From positions 1 to 64,000 of the forward strand of contig CAZQKW010000011.1 in assembly GCA_964594075.1 (NCBI GenBank): 64,000 bases of DNA. The letters are read 5' to 3'. A program made the position numbers and the translations under genes. The notes below the pieces were generated by a model, which ran no database searches, was not told where the DNA came from, and was given only the letters and a program-made list of their open reading frames with translations. Below are positions 42,325-51,438 of this stretch, piece by piece (within the stretch, counting starts at the first letter, position 1; each line of letters starts with the position of its first letter). The DNA comes from CAZQKW01 sp964594075. GTDB lineage: Bacteria > Desulfobacterota > WTBG01 > CAIYCZ01.

Positions 42325-43149
42325 ATGGCTATGTACTTTGTCGTGTGTGTAAAAATGGTGCCTGACACCACGCAGGTAAAAATTGACCCCGTAACCAACA
42401 CCTTGGTCAGAGAGGGTGTGCCTTTTATAACCAATCCCTTCGATACGCACGCGGTTGAAGAAGCGCTGCTGCTCAAAGAAAAATACGGTGGGCGGGTTAC
42501 CGCTATCTCCATGGGGCCGCCTTCCGCCGAAAGCATTTTGCGCAAAGCTCTTGCCGTGGGGGTTGATGACGCAGTGCTCCTGAGCGATCGGGCATTTGGG
42601 GGCGCCGACACCCTGGCAACCAGCACGGTGTTAGCCGCCGCAATTGCCAAGCTTGCAGAACAGGAGCCGGTGGACATCGTTTTGTGCGGCAAACAGACTA
42701 TTGACGGCGACACTGCCCAGGTTGGTCCCGGAATTGCCAGCCGATTAAAATTTTCTCAACTGACACTGGTTGACCGCATTATGGAAATTCACAAAGAAAA
42801 GAAGATAATCGTGGTGCGCAGGGCACTGGAAGACCGCTATGAGATTATTGAATCAAAACTTCCCGCGCTCATCACGGTGGTGCGGGAGTGCAACGTGCCC
42901 CGTTATCCGAGCGTTCCGGGAAGGCTTGAAGCATTTGATATGAAAATCCCGGTCTGGACGAATGATAATCTTAAACTTGATCCGGATACTATCGGCTTGC
43001 GCGGGTCGCCAACACAGGTGCGGAGAATATTTGCTCCCCAAAGAGAAAAGGGAGAAATTATTGAAGGCGAAGGGGATAAAAAGCACCTGGCTGTGGAAAC
43101 AGTCTTTAAAAAGCTGGTTGACTGGGATTTTGTAACACTGGAACACTAA
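42325..43149 (+). CDS. etfB: Electron transfer flavoprotein beta subunit
   Basis: A 274-residue EtfB with family motifs VKMVPDTTQVKIDP, NPFDTHAVEEALLLKEKYGG, VTAISMGPPSAESILRKALAVGVDDAVLLSD and DIVLCGKQTIDGDTAQVGPGIA. A strong ribosome-binding site (aaaagga) precedes it. It forms a unit with the ferredoxin-fused etfA and the membrane iron-sulfur oxidoreductase that follow. The partner dehydrogenase is not in the window, so the electron source (acyl-CoA or another flavin dehydrogenase) is not known. The bifurcating state cannot be judged from EtfB alone. Confidence 0.94.
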   Translation: MAMYFVVCVKMVPDTTQVKIDPVTNTLVREGVPFITNPFDTHAVEEALLLKEKYGGRVTAISMGPPSAESILRKALAVGVDDAVLLSDRAFGGADTLATSTVLAAAIAKLAEQEPVDIVLCGKQTIDGDTAQVGPGIASRLKFSQLTLVDRIMEIHKEKKIIVVRRALEDRYEIIESKLPALITVVRECNVPRYPSVPGRLEAFDMKIPVWTNDNLKLDPDTIGLRGSPTQVRRIFAPQREKGEIIEGEGDKKHLAVETVFKKLVDWDFVTLEH

Positions 43150-43247
43150 CGGGGTTTTGTTAACATTAATAAAGTTTCTCGCTGCAAAGCGTTCTATATT
43201 TTCAAACGCACAACCGCTAAACTCTTCTCACCACCTGCGGAGGATTG

Positions 43248-44567
43248 ATGGAAGATACATCGCCAAAGAAAAAGAAACCACGTGGAAAAGCGCGCCTTAA
43301 ACCAGGCATATGCATCGCATGCGGAGCCCGATGTCAAACTGCATGCCCGGCCGATGCCATTGAAATGAACGAGAAGGGCGAGCCGATTATTGACATTGAA
43401 AAGTGCATTGGATGCCGTAAATGCGTTAAGGTATGCCCTGCCGATGCTTTGGAAATGGTTTTCACGCCGGAAGAAGAAAAAATGCTGACCGAGATGGCGG
43501 TGCAGAGTGTAATTGAAGAAACAGAAGAAGAATTGCGCAAGACCGAAGATGATATTTCTTCATGGCGCGGCGTATGGGTTTTTGTTGAGCAGAGCGACGG
43601 CAAAGCGCATCCGGTCTCGTGGGAATTATTAGGCGTTGGCAGAACACTGGCGCAGGATCTTAACGTTGAGCTGGCAGCCTTTATCTTAGGATCAAACGTA
43701 AGCACTCTGGCGGAGGAGGCATTCGCCTATCAGGCTGATAAGGTATATCTTATAGACGATCCGCTGCTTGCCCAGTATCGCACTGAAACCTACCTGTGCG
43801 GCACGCTGTCGCTTATAAGACGATACAAACCGGAAATTGTCCTTATGGGCGCAACCGGACTTGGTCGCGACCTGGCAGGGGCGGTTGCCACAGAGCTTAA
43901 AACGGGTCTCACCGCCGACTGTACGGGCTTGAGCATAGATAAGAAAAGGCGACTTCTGGAACAGACAAGACCTGCCTTTGGCGGCAATATCATGGCGACC
44001 ATCCTGACGGAAACCAGGCGGCCGCAAATGGCATCCGTGCGGCCACATGTTATGCCCAAACCCGAGATGCAGCCGGGCAGAAGCGGTCCGGTCATTATAG
44101 AACCGTTTTCCATGCCTGCCGACCAAATTAAAAGCGCTATCCTGGAAGTGACTCCCTTGCTCACGGAGGGTTCCGTCAACATTGCCGCTGCACCGGTCAT
44201 CGTCAGCGGCGGCCGCGGAATGCTTAATGCGGATAATTTTAAGATGCTGTTTGAGCTTTCAGACCTGCTGGGAGGAATAGTGGGGTGTTCCCGCAGCGTG
44301 GTTGATGCCGGATGGATGCCCCATGAGCGCCAAGTCGGGCAAACCGGCAAGACCGTGCACCCCAAATTATATATAGCCTGCGGCATCTCCGGCGCCATCC
44401 AGCATCTGGTGGGGATGCAGAGTTCTGATTACATTATCGCCATCAATAAAGATAAAAATGCCCCTATTTTTGAGGCTGCCCATCTGGGCATTGTGGGAGA
44501 TGTATTTGAAATTATACCGTTGCTGATTGAAAAGCTCCGCTCCAGCGGAGCACGGTCAGTAAGCTGA
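43248..44567 (+). CDS. etfA: Electron transfer flavoprotein alpha subunit, ferredoxin fusion
   Basis: A 439-residue EtfA with an N-terminal two-[4Fe-4S] ferredoxin: CIACGARCQTACP (CX2CX3CX3C, slightly atypical) and CIGCRKCVKVCP. The FAD-binding C-terminal part reads SRSVVDAGWMPHERQVGQTGKTVHPKLYIACGISGAIQHLVGM...AINKDKNAPIFEAAHLGIVGD. The ATG at 43248 is favoured by ggagg five bases upstream. Fusion of a ferredoxin to EtfA is common in anaerobes and suggests electron exchange with ferredoxin or the membrane Fe-S partner. It lies 98 bp after etfB. Confidence 0.94.
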   Translation: MEDTSPKKKKPRGKARLKPGICIACGARCQTACPADAIEMNEKGEPIIDIEKCIGCRKCVKVCPADALEMVFTPEEEKMLTEMAVQSVIEETEEELRKTEDDISSWRGVWVFVEQSDGKAHPVSWELLGVGRTLAQDLNVELAAFILGSNVSTLAEEAFAYQADKVYLIDDPLLAQYRTETYLCGTLSLIRRYKPEIVLMGATGLGRDLAGAVATELKTGLTADCTGLSIDKKRRLLEQTRPAFGGNIMATILTETRRPQMASVRPHVMPKPEMQPGRSGPVIIEPFSMPADQIKSAILEVTPLLTEGSVNIAAAPVIVSGGRGMLNADNFKMLFELSDLLGGIVGCSRSVVDAGWMPHERQVGQTGKTVHPKLYIACGISGAIQHLVGMQSSDYIIAINKDKNAPIFEAAHLGIVGDVFEIIPLLIEKLRSSGARSVS

Positions 44568-44612
44568 GATTCATTTTAAACATCAAAGCCCTGTTGAAGA
44601 AAGGAGTCCCTC

Positions 44613-46637
44613 TTGAGTGGTGTAGAAAGAACGCTGTTTTACCTGGTATTCATCTTTGCCATTCTGTTTTTTCTCAGAAATATATTCCGGTTGTTTGCCA
44701 TTATATGCCTCGGAAGGTTTGAAAACAGGTTTGACAGACTCGGAAAGCGTTTTAAGGAAATGCTCATTTATGCCTTTGCCCAAGTGCGGGTGGTAAGCGA
44801 AAAATTCGGCATAAACCATTTTCTGTTGTTCTGGGGGTTTATGGTATTGCTGATGAGCAACCTTGAATTCATACTGGCAGGTTTGTTTCCACGTTTTTCC
44901 CTTGAGTTTTTGGGTGACACCCCCTACGGAATACTGTTGGTTCTCTGTGATGTCATGTCGCTGGTGGTCCTGGGCGCAGTAATTGTTGCCGTCATCAGGA
45001 GAATTTTTTTCCGGCCGCCGCATATTGAAGCAAGTTTTGAGGCATTTTTTATTCTTACCTTAGTGGCGTCGCTTATGATTGCCTATTTTGGCATGCGCGC
45101 CTGTGAAATCCGGTTCAGTGAGGAAGACCGGATGGTCTGGTTGCCGGTTTCATATGTAGTGTTCACATTCATGAGCGGGATTCCAGCCGATACGTTGCAT
45201 GTGCTTGAACGCATCTTCTGGTGGATACATGCACTGGTGCTGCTGTTCTTTTTAAATTATCTTCCCTACAGCAAACATCTGCATATTTTAACTGCTATTC
45301 CCAATTGTTTTTTCAAAAGTTTTTCATTTATTAAAACCATGCCGCCCATGACCTTTAAGAAGGGTGGACGCTTCGGCATTTCAAAAATAATTCAGTTTTC
45401 ATGGAAAGACCTTTTTGATTTTCTCTCCTGTACGGAATGCGGCAGATGTGCGCGCGCCTGTCCTGCCACCTGCACGGGCAAACCGCTCAATCCCATGAAA
45501 CTTATCCATCAGGGCAAACTTAATCTGTTAGCCAACGGGAGAGAAATTCTTGCCTCCCGTCCTGCCGATACTATTGCGTCAGCACCTGACGATACGCCCA
45601 TGGCTGTGCCGCTCATCAACGGCGGTGAGGCAAATATTTCAACTGATGCGATCTGGGCATGCACCACCTGCGGCGCCTGCATGCAGAAATGTCCCGTCTT
45701 TATTGAACACGTGCCAAAGTTGTTGTGGCTAAGGCGACATCTGGTTATGGAGAAAGCTTCGTTTCCGCAGGAGCTGATTGGTTTTTTTGAGAACTCAGAG
45801 CAACGGTTCAACCCCTGGGGCATCGCCCCCTCGGAACGGGACAAATGGGTTCAGGATCGAACGACAAAAATACTGTCTCACGGTGCCCGCGTTGATTACC
45901 TGTTTTTTGTGGGCTGCTCGGGTTCTTTTGATTCCAGAAACCGCCAGGTTACGCTCGCCCTGACTAAAATTTTTAATGCCGCGCATCTATCATGGGGCAT
46001 ATTGGGAACTGAAGAAAAGTGCTGTGGCGATTCGCTCAGGCGACTGGGCAATGAATATGTCTTTGACCAGTTTGCCCGGGAAAACGTCAAACTTTTTAAA
46101 AGCTACGGCATCAAAAAAATTATCACGTATTGTCCCCACTGCTATAGCACCCTCAAGAATGATTACCAGCAGTTTGGCGGCGATTTTGAGGTTATTCATC
46201 ATACCCAATTAATTCATATGCTTCTGCAGCGCGGCGTTATTAGGCTCAGAAAACAGCAACCGTGTGCAACGGTCTTTCATGATTCCTGTTATCTGGGACG
46301 GTATAATGATATTTACCAGGAACCCCGGGAGATTCTTACTAAAGTTTGCGGCGGAACACCGCCCCTTGAAATGAAGCGCCATGGGCCCACCAGCTTCTGT
46401 TGCGGTGCTGGCGGGGGAAGAATGTGGATGGAGGAAGACATTGGCAAGCGCATCTATCTTGAGAGAACCCAGGAAGCCCTTGCCACCAATCCGTCAACCA
46501 TCTGTGTTGCCTGCCCGTATTGCATGACCATGTTTGAAGATGGCGTGAAGGACGAAAAGGCACAGGATAGAGTCAGGGTAAAAGATATTGCGGAAATTGT
46601 GGCAGATGCAATCGTAGGTGATGATATGCTCGCTTAA
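44613..46637 (+). CDS. Membrane iron-sulfur oxidoreductase linked to Etf (EtfD-like)
   Basis: A 674-residue protein starting with TTG behind a strong aaaggag site. The N-terminal half has about six hydrophobic segments resembling a NarI-like membrane domain. Two [4Fe-4S] motifs follow (CTECGRCARACPATC and CTTCGACMQKCP). Two C-terminal CCG domains of the heterodisulfide reductase/GlpC kind close it: CCGDSLRRLGNEY...CPHC and FCCGAGGGRMW...CPYC. This layout matches the Etf:quinone-type oxidoreductases that move electrons from Etf to menaquinone. It follows etfA by 45 bp and is followed by a strong terminator. Confidence 0.9.
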   Translation: MSGVERTLFYLVFIFAILFFLRNIFRLFAIICLGRFENRFDRLGKRFKEMLIYAFAQVRVVSEKFGINHFLLFWGFMVLLMSNLEFILAGLFPRFSLEFLGDTPYGILLVLCDVMSLVVLGAVIVAVIRRIFFRPPHIEASFEAFFILTLVASLMIAYFGMRACEIRFSEEDRMVWLPVSYVVFTFMSGIPADTLHVLERIFWWIHALVLLFFLNYLPYSKHLHILTAIPNCFFKSFSFIKTMPPMTFKKGGRFGISKIIQFSWKDLFDFLSCTECGRCARACPATCTGKPLNPMKLIHQGKLNLLANGREILASRPADTIASAPDDTPMAVPLINGGEANISTDAIWACTTCGACMQKCPVFIEHVPKLLWLRRHLVMEKASFPQELIGFFENSEQRFNPWGIAPSERDKWVQDRTTKILSHGARVDYLFFVGCSGSFDSRNRQVTLALTKIFNAAHLSWGILGTEEKCCGDSLRRLGNEYVFDQFARENVKLFKSYGIKKIITYCPHCYSTLKNDYQQFGGDFEVIHHTQLIHMLLQRGVIRLRKQQPCATVFHDSCYLGRYNDIYQEPREILTKVCGGTPPLEMKRHGPTSFCCGAGGGRMWMEEDIGKRIYLERTQEALATNPSTICVACPYCMTMFEDGVKDEKAQDRVRVKDIAEIVADAIVGDDMLA

Positions 46638-46659
46638 AATGATAATTCTAAACCAAAGA

Positions 46660-46697
46660 AACGGGCAGAAGCAAGTTTATAACTTCTGCCCGTTTTT
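46660..46697 (+). terminator. Rho-independent terminator after the Etf operon
   Basis: A perfect 12-bp stem aacgggcagaag/cttctgcccgtt (46660-46671 with 46683-46694), 11-base loop, and five Ts. Confidence 0.95.
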
Positions 46698-46932
46698 CTG
46701 TAAATCATACTTTGCTTTAACACGTCGAGAAAAAAGGTTGTAAGCTAAGCTTAAATTCTTCCCTGAAATGTCATTAATTCATGTCTGCTTCAAATTGTCT
46801 TCAGATTTAGTCTCTTGCCATTAGTTGCCAGTAAACTAAGGAAATTATATGTTTGTAAATAAACAAATCAATCTATTAAAATTATTCGAAAATATGATTG
46901 CTGAATGCAGCCTGGCACTTATGATTTTTTAC

Positions 46933-46987
46933 TTGACGGGTTTTGAAATCTATTGGTATATAATTATATAGCTATTTGGCTAATTAA
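46933..46987 (+). promoter_or_regulatory. arsR promoter and putative ArsR operator
   Basis: TTGACG (46933-46938), an 18-bp spacer and TATATA/TATATAAT (46957-46964), then tagctatttggctaatta around 46969-46986. The AGCTA/GCTAAT half-sites recur in the arsR-acr3 gap. The rest of 46698-47142 shows no gene. Confidence 0.5.
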
Positions 46988-47142
46988 CCTAAGCACTGGG
47001 AACTTCATAGTGATTCGTGGCCAGTAAAAAAAATAAGACTGGCAACAGGTAAAGGAATACTCGAGGTTCATTATTCATCCTCGGCACTCAGAACTGATTA
47101 TGACGCTGATGGCTGATAACTAAGCATTTCCAGGGAGCTTTC

Positions 47143-47490
47143 ATGAAAGAACTGGTCAAGGTATTTAAAGCGGTCGCTGATCCAAACCGCATCAGAATAT
47201 TAAAGATGCTGCAGCAGAAAAAGATGTGCGTCTGCGAGCTTTCTGCGGCGCTCGGGATCTCCCAACCCAGCGTATCCCGCCATTTAGCAATGATGAAAGA
47301 CGCCGGTCTGGTGAGCGATGAGCGCGAAGGCCAGTGGATTAATTATCAACTTAGCGAGGAAAAAGTTAACCAATATGCTCCGGTCATTATGGAGCATATC
47401 AAATCGTGGATAAATGACTACCCCAGAATAAAAGAAGATGCGGCAAAAATAAAGCATCTCAACCGGGAAACGCTGTGTAAAAAAATATAA
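47143..47490 (+). CDS. arsR: Arsenical-responsive repressor ArsR
   Basis: A 115-residue winged-helix ArsR/SmtB regulator. The metal site is CVC (Cys29, Cys31) in MCVCELSAAL, next to the recognition helix ISQPSVSRHLAMMKDAGLV. A ggagctttc ribosome-binding site precedes the ATG. It heads the arsenic region, with acr3 101 bp downstream. The CxC motif is the arsenite(III)-sensing pair of this family, with the repressor leaving DNA when As(III) binds. Confidence 0.92.
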   Translation: MKELVKVFKAVADPNRIRILKMLQQKKMCVCELSAALGISQPSVSRHLAMMKDAGLVSDEREGQWINYQLSEEKVNQYAPVIMEHIKSWINDYPRIKEDAAKIKHLNRETLCKKI

Positions 47491-47501
47491 ATTTTTTTAT
47501 C

Positions 47502-47543
47502 CAGCTAATTAGTCTTTTAGCTAATTTACTTAATAGCTATTTA
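47502..47543 (+). promoter_or_regulatory. Cluster of AGCT-core palindromes before acr3
   Basis: Agctaatta at 47503, the perfect palindrome ttagctaa at 47517-47524 and aatagctatt at 47532-47541 lie within 42 bp, and related half-sites lie at the arsR promoter. They may be ArsR operators that give acr3 its own control. Confidence 0.45.
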
Positions 47544-47591
47544 ATAAAGAGATTTAAACAGCAGTTAACAATTTAACAGGAGGTAATGACT

Positions 47592-48683
47592 ATGCCTGAA
47601 TCAGTTGCAAAAAAGCTGTCGTTTCTTGACCGTTTTTTAACGCTGTGGATTTTTCTCGCCATGTTTATAGGGGTCGGCTGGGGTTACATATTCCCCGGCA
47701 TTGTGAAATTCTGGGACCGGTTTCAGGTTGACACCACCAACATACCTATTGCCATTGGCCTTATTCTTATGATGTATCCGCCCCTGGCAAAAGTTAAATA
47801 CGAGGAATTGGGGGAAGTGTTCAGAAACTATAAGGTTTTGGGATTGTCATTAGTCCAGAACTGGGTCGTTGGACCGATTTTAATGTTCATTCTGGCGATT
47901 TTGTTTTTGAGCGGCTATCCCGCCTACATGCAGGGTTTGATTATGATTGGACTTGCTCGTTGCATTGCCATGGTTATTGTCTGGAACGACCTTGCCAAAG
48001 GCGATACCGAGTATTGCGCCGGTCTGGTGGCATTTAACTCAGTATTTCAAGTGCTCTTCTTTTCAGTGTATGCCTGGATATTTATAACCATACTGCCTCC
48101 TCTTCTTGGTCTTAAAGGCACAGAAGTTAACGTCACTATTGGCCAGATTGCGCAAAGCGTTTTTATCTATCTCGGCATTCCGTTCATCGCAGGCATCATT
48201 ACCCGTTTCACCCTAATAAATATCAAAGACAAGAAATGGTATCATGAAAAGTTTATTCCCAAAATCAGCCCGATTACCTTGCTCGCACTGCTTTTTACCA
48301 TTTTAGTGATGTTTTCGCTAAAGGGTGAATACATCGTTAAAATCCCCCTTGATGTTGTCCGGATTGCCATACCGCTGCTTGTTTATTTTGTGGTCATGTT
48401 TTTGGTAACGTTCTACATGAGCAAAAAAGCCGGTGCAAGCTATGCCCAGACGGCAACGCTCTCCTTCACCGCGGCAAGCAACAATTTTGAGCTGGCGATA
48501 GCAGTTGCGGTGGCAGTCTTTGGTATTAGTTCCGGCCAGGCATTTGCAGCCGTCATTGGCCCGCTGGTAGAGGTGCCGGTGCTCATAGGTTTGGTGAACG
48601 TAGCGTTAAAGTTTAAAGAAAAATATTTTTCGTCGGCACCAGAAACACCAATTGATGTGTGTCAGATAAGCTGCACAGATTGA
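47592..48683 (+). CDS. acr3: Arsenite efflux pump ACR3
   Basis: A 363-residue membrane carrier with about ten transmembrane segments. The ATG at 47592 is chosen because aggagg lies 8 bases upstream; an ATG two codons earlier is too close to it. The ACR3 hallmark GLARCIAMVIVWNDLAKGD carries the conserved cysteine needed for As(OH)3 transport, and a late SFTAASNNFELAIAVAVAVFG segment is also typical. It expels arsenite made by the arsC products nearby. It is convergent with the first arsC. Confidence 0.93.
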   Translation: MPESVAKKLSFLDRFLTLWIFLAMFIGVGWGYIFPGIVKFWDRFQVDTTNIPIAIGLILMMYPPLAKVKYEELGEVFRNYKVLGLSLVQNWVVGPILMFILAILFLSGYPAYMQGLIMIGLARCIAMVIVWNDLAKGDTEYCAGLVAFNSVFQVLFFSVYAWIFITILPPLLGLKGTEVNVTIGQIAQSVFIYLGIPFIAGIITRFTLINIKDKKWYHEKFIPKISPITLLALLFTILVMFSLKGEYIVKIPLDVVRIAIPLLVYFVVMFLVTFYMSKKAGASYAQTATLSFTAASNNFELAIAVAVAVFGISSGQAFAAVIGPLVEVPVLIGLVNVALKFKEKYFSSAPETPIDVCQISCTD

Positions 48684-48757
48684 ACAACATTGCACCGCAG
48701 GGGATTAAAGAGTTTACCGTTCTCCTGCGATAGGGGCGTATTATCATTTAGCAGTTT

Positions 48758-49222
48758 TTACAATGTGTGATCAGCGCTCATAGGTATGATGTAATTTTTG
48801 CAGGAGGCGATAAAATTTTCGACCGCCGTTTTAATCTGATCCCGCACAATTCTTGTTTTGTTTTTTATTTCTTCTGCAGTGCCGTTAAAGCAAGCGGGGT
48901 CTTCAAAGCTCCAGTGTAATCGCTGGGTTATGCCTGGAAATAGAGGACATCGTTCTGAAGCGCTCTGTTCGCATACCGTTATGACAAAATTATATTTTCT
49001 TCCCTGTTTAAAAAAATCAAATACGCTGTTTGTTTGGTTGTGGGAGATATCAAGCCCGACCTCTTTCATAACTTCAATTGCAACAGGGTTAAGCTGTCCG
49101 GGGGACAGTCCGGCACTTTCCGCTTCAAATCTGTCTCCTGCCAAATGATTAAGAAAAGCTTCTGCCATCTGACTGCGAGCGGAATTATGAACACAGACAA
49201 AGAGAACACGTATTTTTTTCAT
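48758..49222 (-). CDS. arsC: Arsenate reductase, thioredoxin-coupled type, copy 1
   Basis: A 154-residue low-molecular-weight phosphatase-like arsenate reductase. The ATG at 49222 has aggagg 9 bases upstream. The catalytic P-loop is CVHNSAR (Cys10-Arg16, CX5R). The two redox cysteines Cys84 and Cys92 in VCEQSASERC complete the three-cysteine relay of the S. aureus pI258-type enzyme. It reduces As(V) to As(III) with thioredoxin. It is transcribed toward acr3, opposite to copy 2. Confidence 0.92.
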   Translation of the reverse strand: MKKIRVLFVCVHNSARSQMAEAFLNHLAGDRFEAESAGLSPGQLNPVAIEVMKEVGLDISHNQTNSVFDFFKQGRKYNFVITVCEQSASERCPLFPGITQRLHWSFEDPACFNGTAEEIKNKTRIVRDQIKTAVENFIASCKNYIIPMSADHTL

Positions 49223-49306
49223 TATATTTGGCCTCCTGTGGTTTTTTTCATCACACATAGTTAATGATTGTTAAGATTTGATAAAGATTTGAAAAAAAAT
49301 TGATAG

Positions 49307-49729
49307 ATGTCAAATAATAAAAAGAAAAAAGTCCTTTTTCTCTGCACCGGCAACTCCGCCCGCAGCCAGATGGCGGAAGGTCTGATGCGCCATTTTCGCG
49401 GCGATGAATTTGAGGTCTTCTCCGCAGGGGTGGAGCCCAAAGGGGTGCACCCGCAGGCAATCGAAGCCATGCAGGAGATCGGCGTGGATATCTCCGGGCA
49501 GCAATCAAAACATGTGAACGATCTGCCAATAAAAGAATTTGACTGCATTATAACCCTCTGTGACCACGCGGCACAGAATTGCCCGGTGTTCCCCGGCACG
49601 GGAAAACGCATGCATCAGGAGTTTCCCGATCCGGCGCAAGTTCATGGCAGCGAGCACGAGGTGTTAGAAGCCTTCCGAAAAGTGCGTGACGAACTGAAGC
49701 AGTTTATTCTTGCATTCGAAACCACTTAG
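49307..49729 (+). CDS. arsC: Arsenate reductase, thioredoxin-coupled type, copy 2
   Basis: A 140-residue arsenate reductase with P-loop CTGNSAR (Cys13-Arg19) and relay cysteines Cys85 and Cys92 (LCDHAAQNC). Its sequence differs considerably from copy 1, so the pair is not a recent duplication. No ribosome-binding site is evident before the ATG. It is divergent from copy 1 across 84 bp and precedes the permease gene by 124 bp, which includes a palindromic repeat. Confidence 0.9.
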   Translation: MSNNKKKKVLFLCTGNSARSQMAEGLMRHFRGDEFEVFSAGVEPKGVHPQAIEAMQEIGVDISGQQSKHVNDLPIKEFDCIITLCDHAAQNCPVFPGTGKRMHQEFPDPAQVHGSEHEVLEAFRKVRDELKQFILAFETT

Positions 49730-49748
49730 GTGCGTAGACAACTCGGGA

Positions 49749-49813
49749 GTCATTGCGAACGAAGTAAAGCAATGTATTGAGATTGCCACGTCGCTCTTGC
49801 TTTTTGCAATGAC
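49749..49813. repeat. Palindromic interspersed repeat of the gtcattgcga type
   Basis: The element begins gtcattgcg and ends tgcaatgac, with an imperfect inverted repeat containing gaagtaaagcaat and attgccacgtcgct. Elements of this kind are scattered in many bacterial genomes between genes. It lies between arsC copy 2 and the permease and may act as a transcript-end hairpin. Confidence 0.6.
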
Positions 49814-49853
49814 TACTTTCTTTAGTCATACGCTATAAAAAAGGAACCGTCTG

Positions 49854-51152
49854 ATGAACTGGAAAGAGGAATGGAAGCTGCTGGCATTAATTGCCGGAGC
49901 TTTTCTTGTTTGTTTTTATTTGCCAGTAGGCTCGCAGCGCTTTGACAACGCCGTGATGGAAGCCTTGCAACTGGTAAAATGGTATGCACGAGAGCATGTG
50001 CTGTTATGCCTTGTGCCGGCATTTTTTATTGCCGGCGCCATCTCAGTTTTCGTCAGCCAGGCATCAGTCATGAAATATCTGGGAGCACGGGCTAACAAAG
50101 TTTTGGCATACGGTGTTGCGTCGGTATCCGGAAGCGTGCTTGCGGTGTGTTCCTGCACGGTGCTGCCGCTGTTTGCCGGCATTTATAAAATGGGTGCCGG
50201 GCTTGGTCCTGCCTCGGCGTTTCTTTATTCCGGCCCGGCAATTAATGTGCTGGCGATTATTCTTACGGCACGAATCCTTGGCATGGAAATCGGCATTGCC
50301 CGGGCAGTTGGTGCCGTGGCTTCCAGCATAATAATCGGGCTGTTAATGCATCTCATATTTCGAAAAGAAGAGATTGCAAAAGTTAATGCGCAAATGGCAA
50401 TACCTGAGCCCGAGGTTAAGCGTCCGCTCTGGCAAACCACAGTCTATTTTGCCCTGATGGTAGCAATTCTGGTCCTTGCCAACTGGGGAAAGCCTGACAC
50501 GCAGGAAGGTTTTTTTTACGCAGTCCATTCCATAAAATGGTATCTGACCGGGATTTCAGCGATAGCTTTTGCCGTAATACTGGTTCTCTGGTTTAACCTT
50601 GCATGGGTCAAAATAGTATATGCTGCTGTGCCGACCATAGTGCTTGCATTTCTGTTTCCCGGTCAGCCGCTCATAGCCTTTGGCGCTGCGGTAATAGGTC
50701 TTTCCGCAATCACCAGCAAAGATAGCGGCGAGTGCGGAGAATGGTTCAGTGCAAGCTGGGGTTTTACAAAGCAAATTACCCCACTGCTTTTGGGAGGGGT
50801 TCTGGTATCAGGTCTCCTGCTTGGCCGCCCGGGAAACGAAGGCATTATTCCCAATGCATGGGTCACAAATCTTGTCGGTGGCAATTCTTTGTGGGCAAAC
50901 CTGTTTGCCTCAGTTGTCGGCGCCTTTATGTACTTTGCCACGCTCACTGAGGTGCCTATCCTGCAGGGACTTATCGGCAGCGGCATGGGCAAAGGCCCTG
51001 CTCTTTCGTTACTGCTTGCCGGCCCTGCATTGTCGTTGCCGAACATGCTGGTGCTGAACAGTATCATGGGAACTAAAAAGACGGTGGTGTATTGCTCACT
51101 CGTAGTCGTCATGGCGACGGTTACCGGCATGCTTTTCGGCGCTCTGCCATAA
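49854..51152 (+). CDS. Permease of the ArsP/DUF318 (PF03773) family
   Basis: A 432-residue membrane protein with about ten hydrophobic segments. The signature VCSCTVLPLFAGIYKMGAGLGPASAFLYSGPAINV includes the SCT motif of the PF03773 permeases, and a second half repeats a related ATLTEVPILQGLIGSGMGKGPALSLLLAGPALSLPNML. ArsP of this family exports trivalent organoarsenicals. Location inside an arsenic cluster supports an arsenic role; other members have unrelated or unknown substrates. Confidence 0.85.
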   Translation: MNWKEEWKLLALIAGAFLVCFYLPVGSQRFDNAVMEALQLVKWYAREHVLLCLVPAFFIAGAISVFVSQASVMKYLGARANKVLAYGVASVSGSVLAVCSCTVLPLFAGIYKMGAGLGPASAFLYSGPAINVLAIILTARILGMEIGIARAVGAVASSIIIGLLMHLIFRKEEIAKVNAQMAIPEPEVKRPLWQTTVYFALMVAILVLANWGKPDTQEGFFYAVHSIKWYLTGISAIAFAVILVLWFNLAWVKIVYAAVPTIVLAFLFPGQPLIAFGAAVIGLSAITSKDSGECGEWFSASWGFTKQITPLLLGGVLVSGLLLGRPGNEGIIPNAWVTNLVGGNSLWANLFASVVGAFMYFATLTEVPILQGLIGSGMGKGPALSLLLAGPALSLPNMLVLNSIMGTKKTVVYCSLVVVMATVTGMLFGALP

Positions 51153-51174
51153 CCAATCAGAGGGAGGCTTATTG

Positions 51175-51396
51175 ATGTTAGATATAACCAAAAAGACACT
51201 CACACTTGAACCCCGGGAAGTTATGGAACTTGAGCGGATTATTATTGATGATGACCGGGAAGGTGCTTTTCAGTTTTTAAAAAAGAACATTTACCAGAGA
51301 TTTATTGCTTCGCAGCAAGATCATCTCAAATCACACTTTGATGGGTGCAGCGATCCGGCTACTTCATTTTCCCAGGGGCAAACAAGTAAAAAATAA
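51175..51396 (+). CDS. Small protein after the ArsP-like permease
   Basis: A 73-residue protein. The ATG at 51175 follows gggagg by 8 bases and begins 22 bp after the permease stop, so it is in the same operon. It is soluble, with acidic LEPREVMELERIIIDDDREGAFQFLKKNIYQRFIASQQDHLKSHFDGC and a disordered tail. One cysteine near the end. No family recognised; it may be a helical regulator or adaptor. Confidence 0.65.
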   Translation: MLDITKKTLTLEPREVMELERIIIDDDREGAFQFLKKNIYQRFIASQQDHLKSHFDGCSDPATSFSQGQTSKK

Positions 51397-51438
51397 TTTA
51401 TTCAAATTCTTCCATCAATTTTTTATAGGATGATGCTC

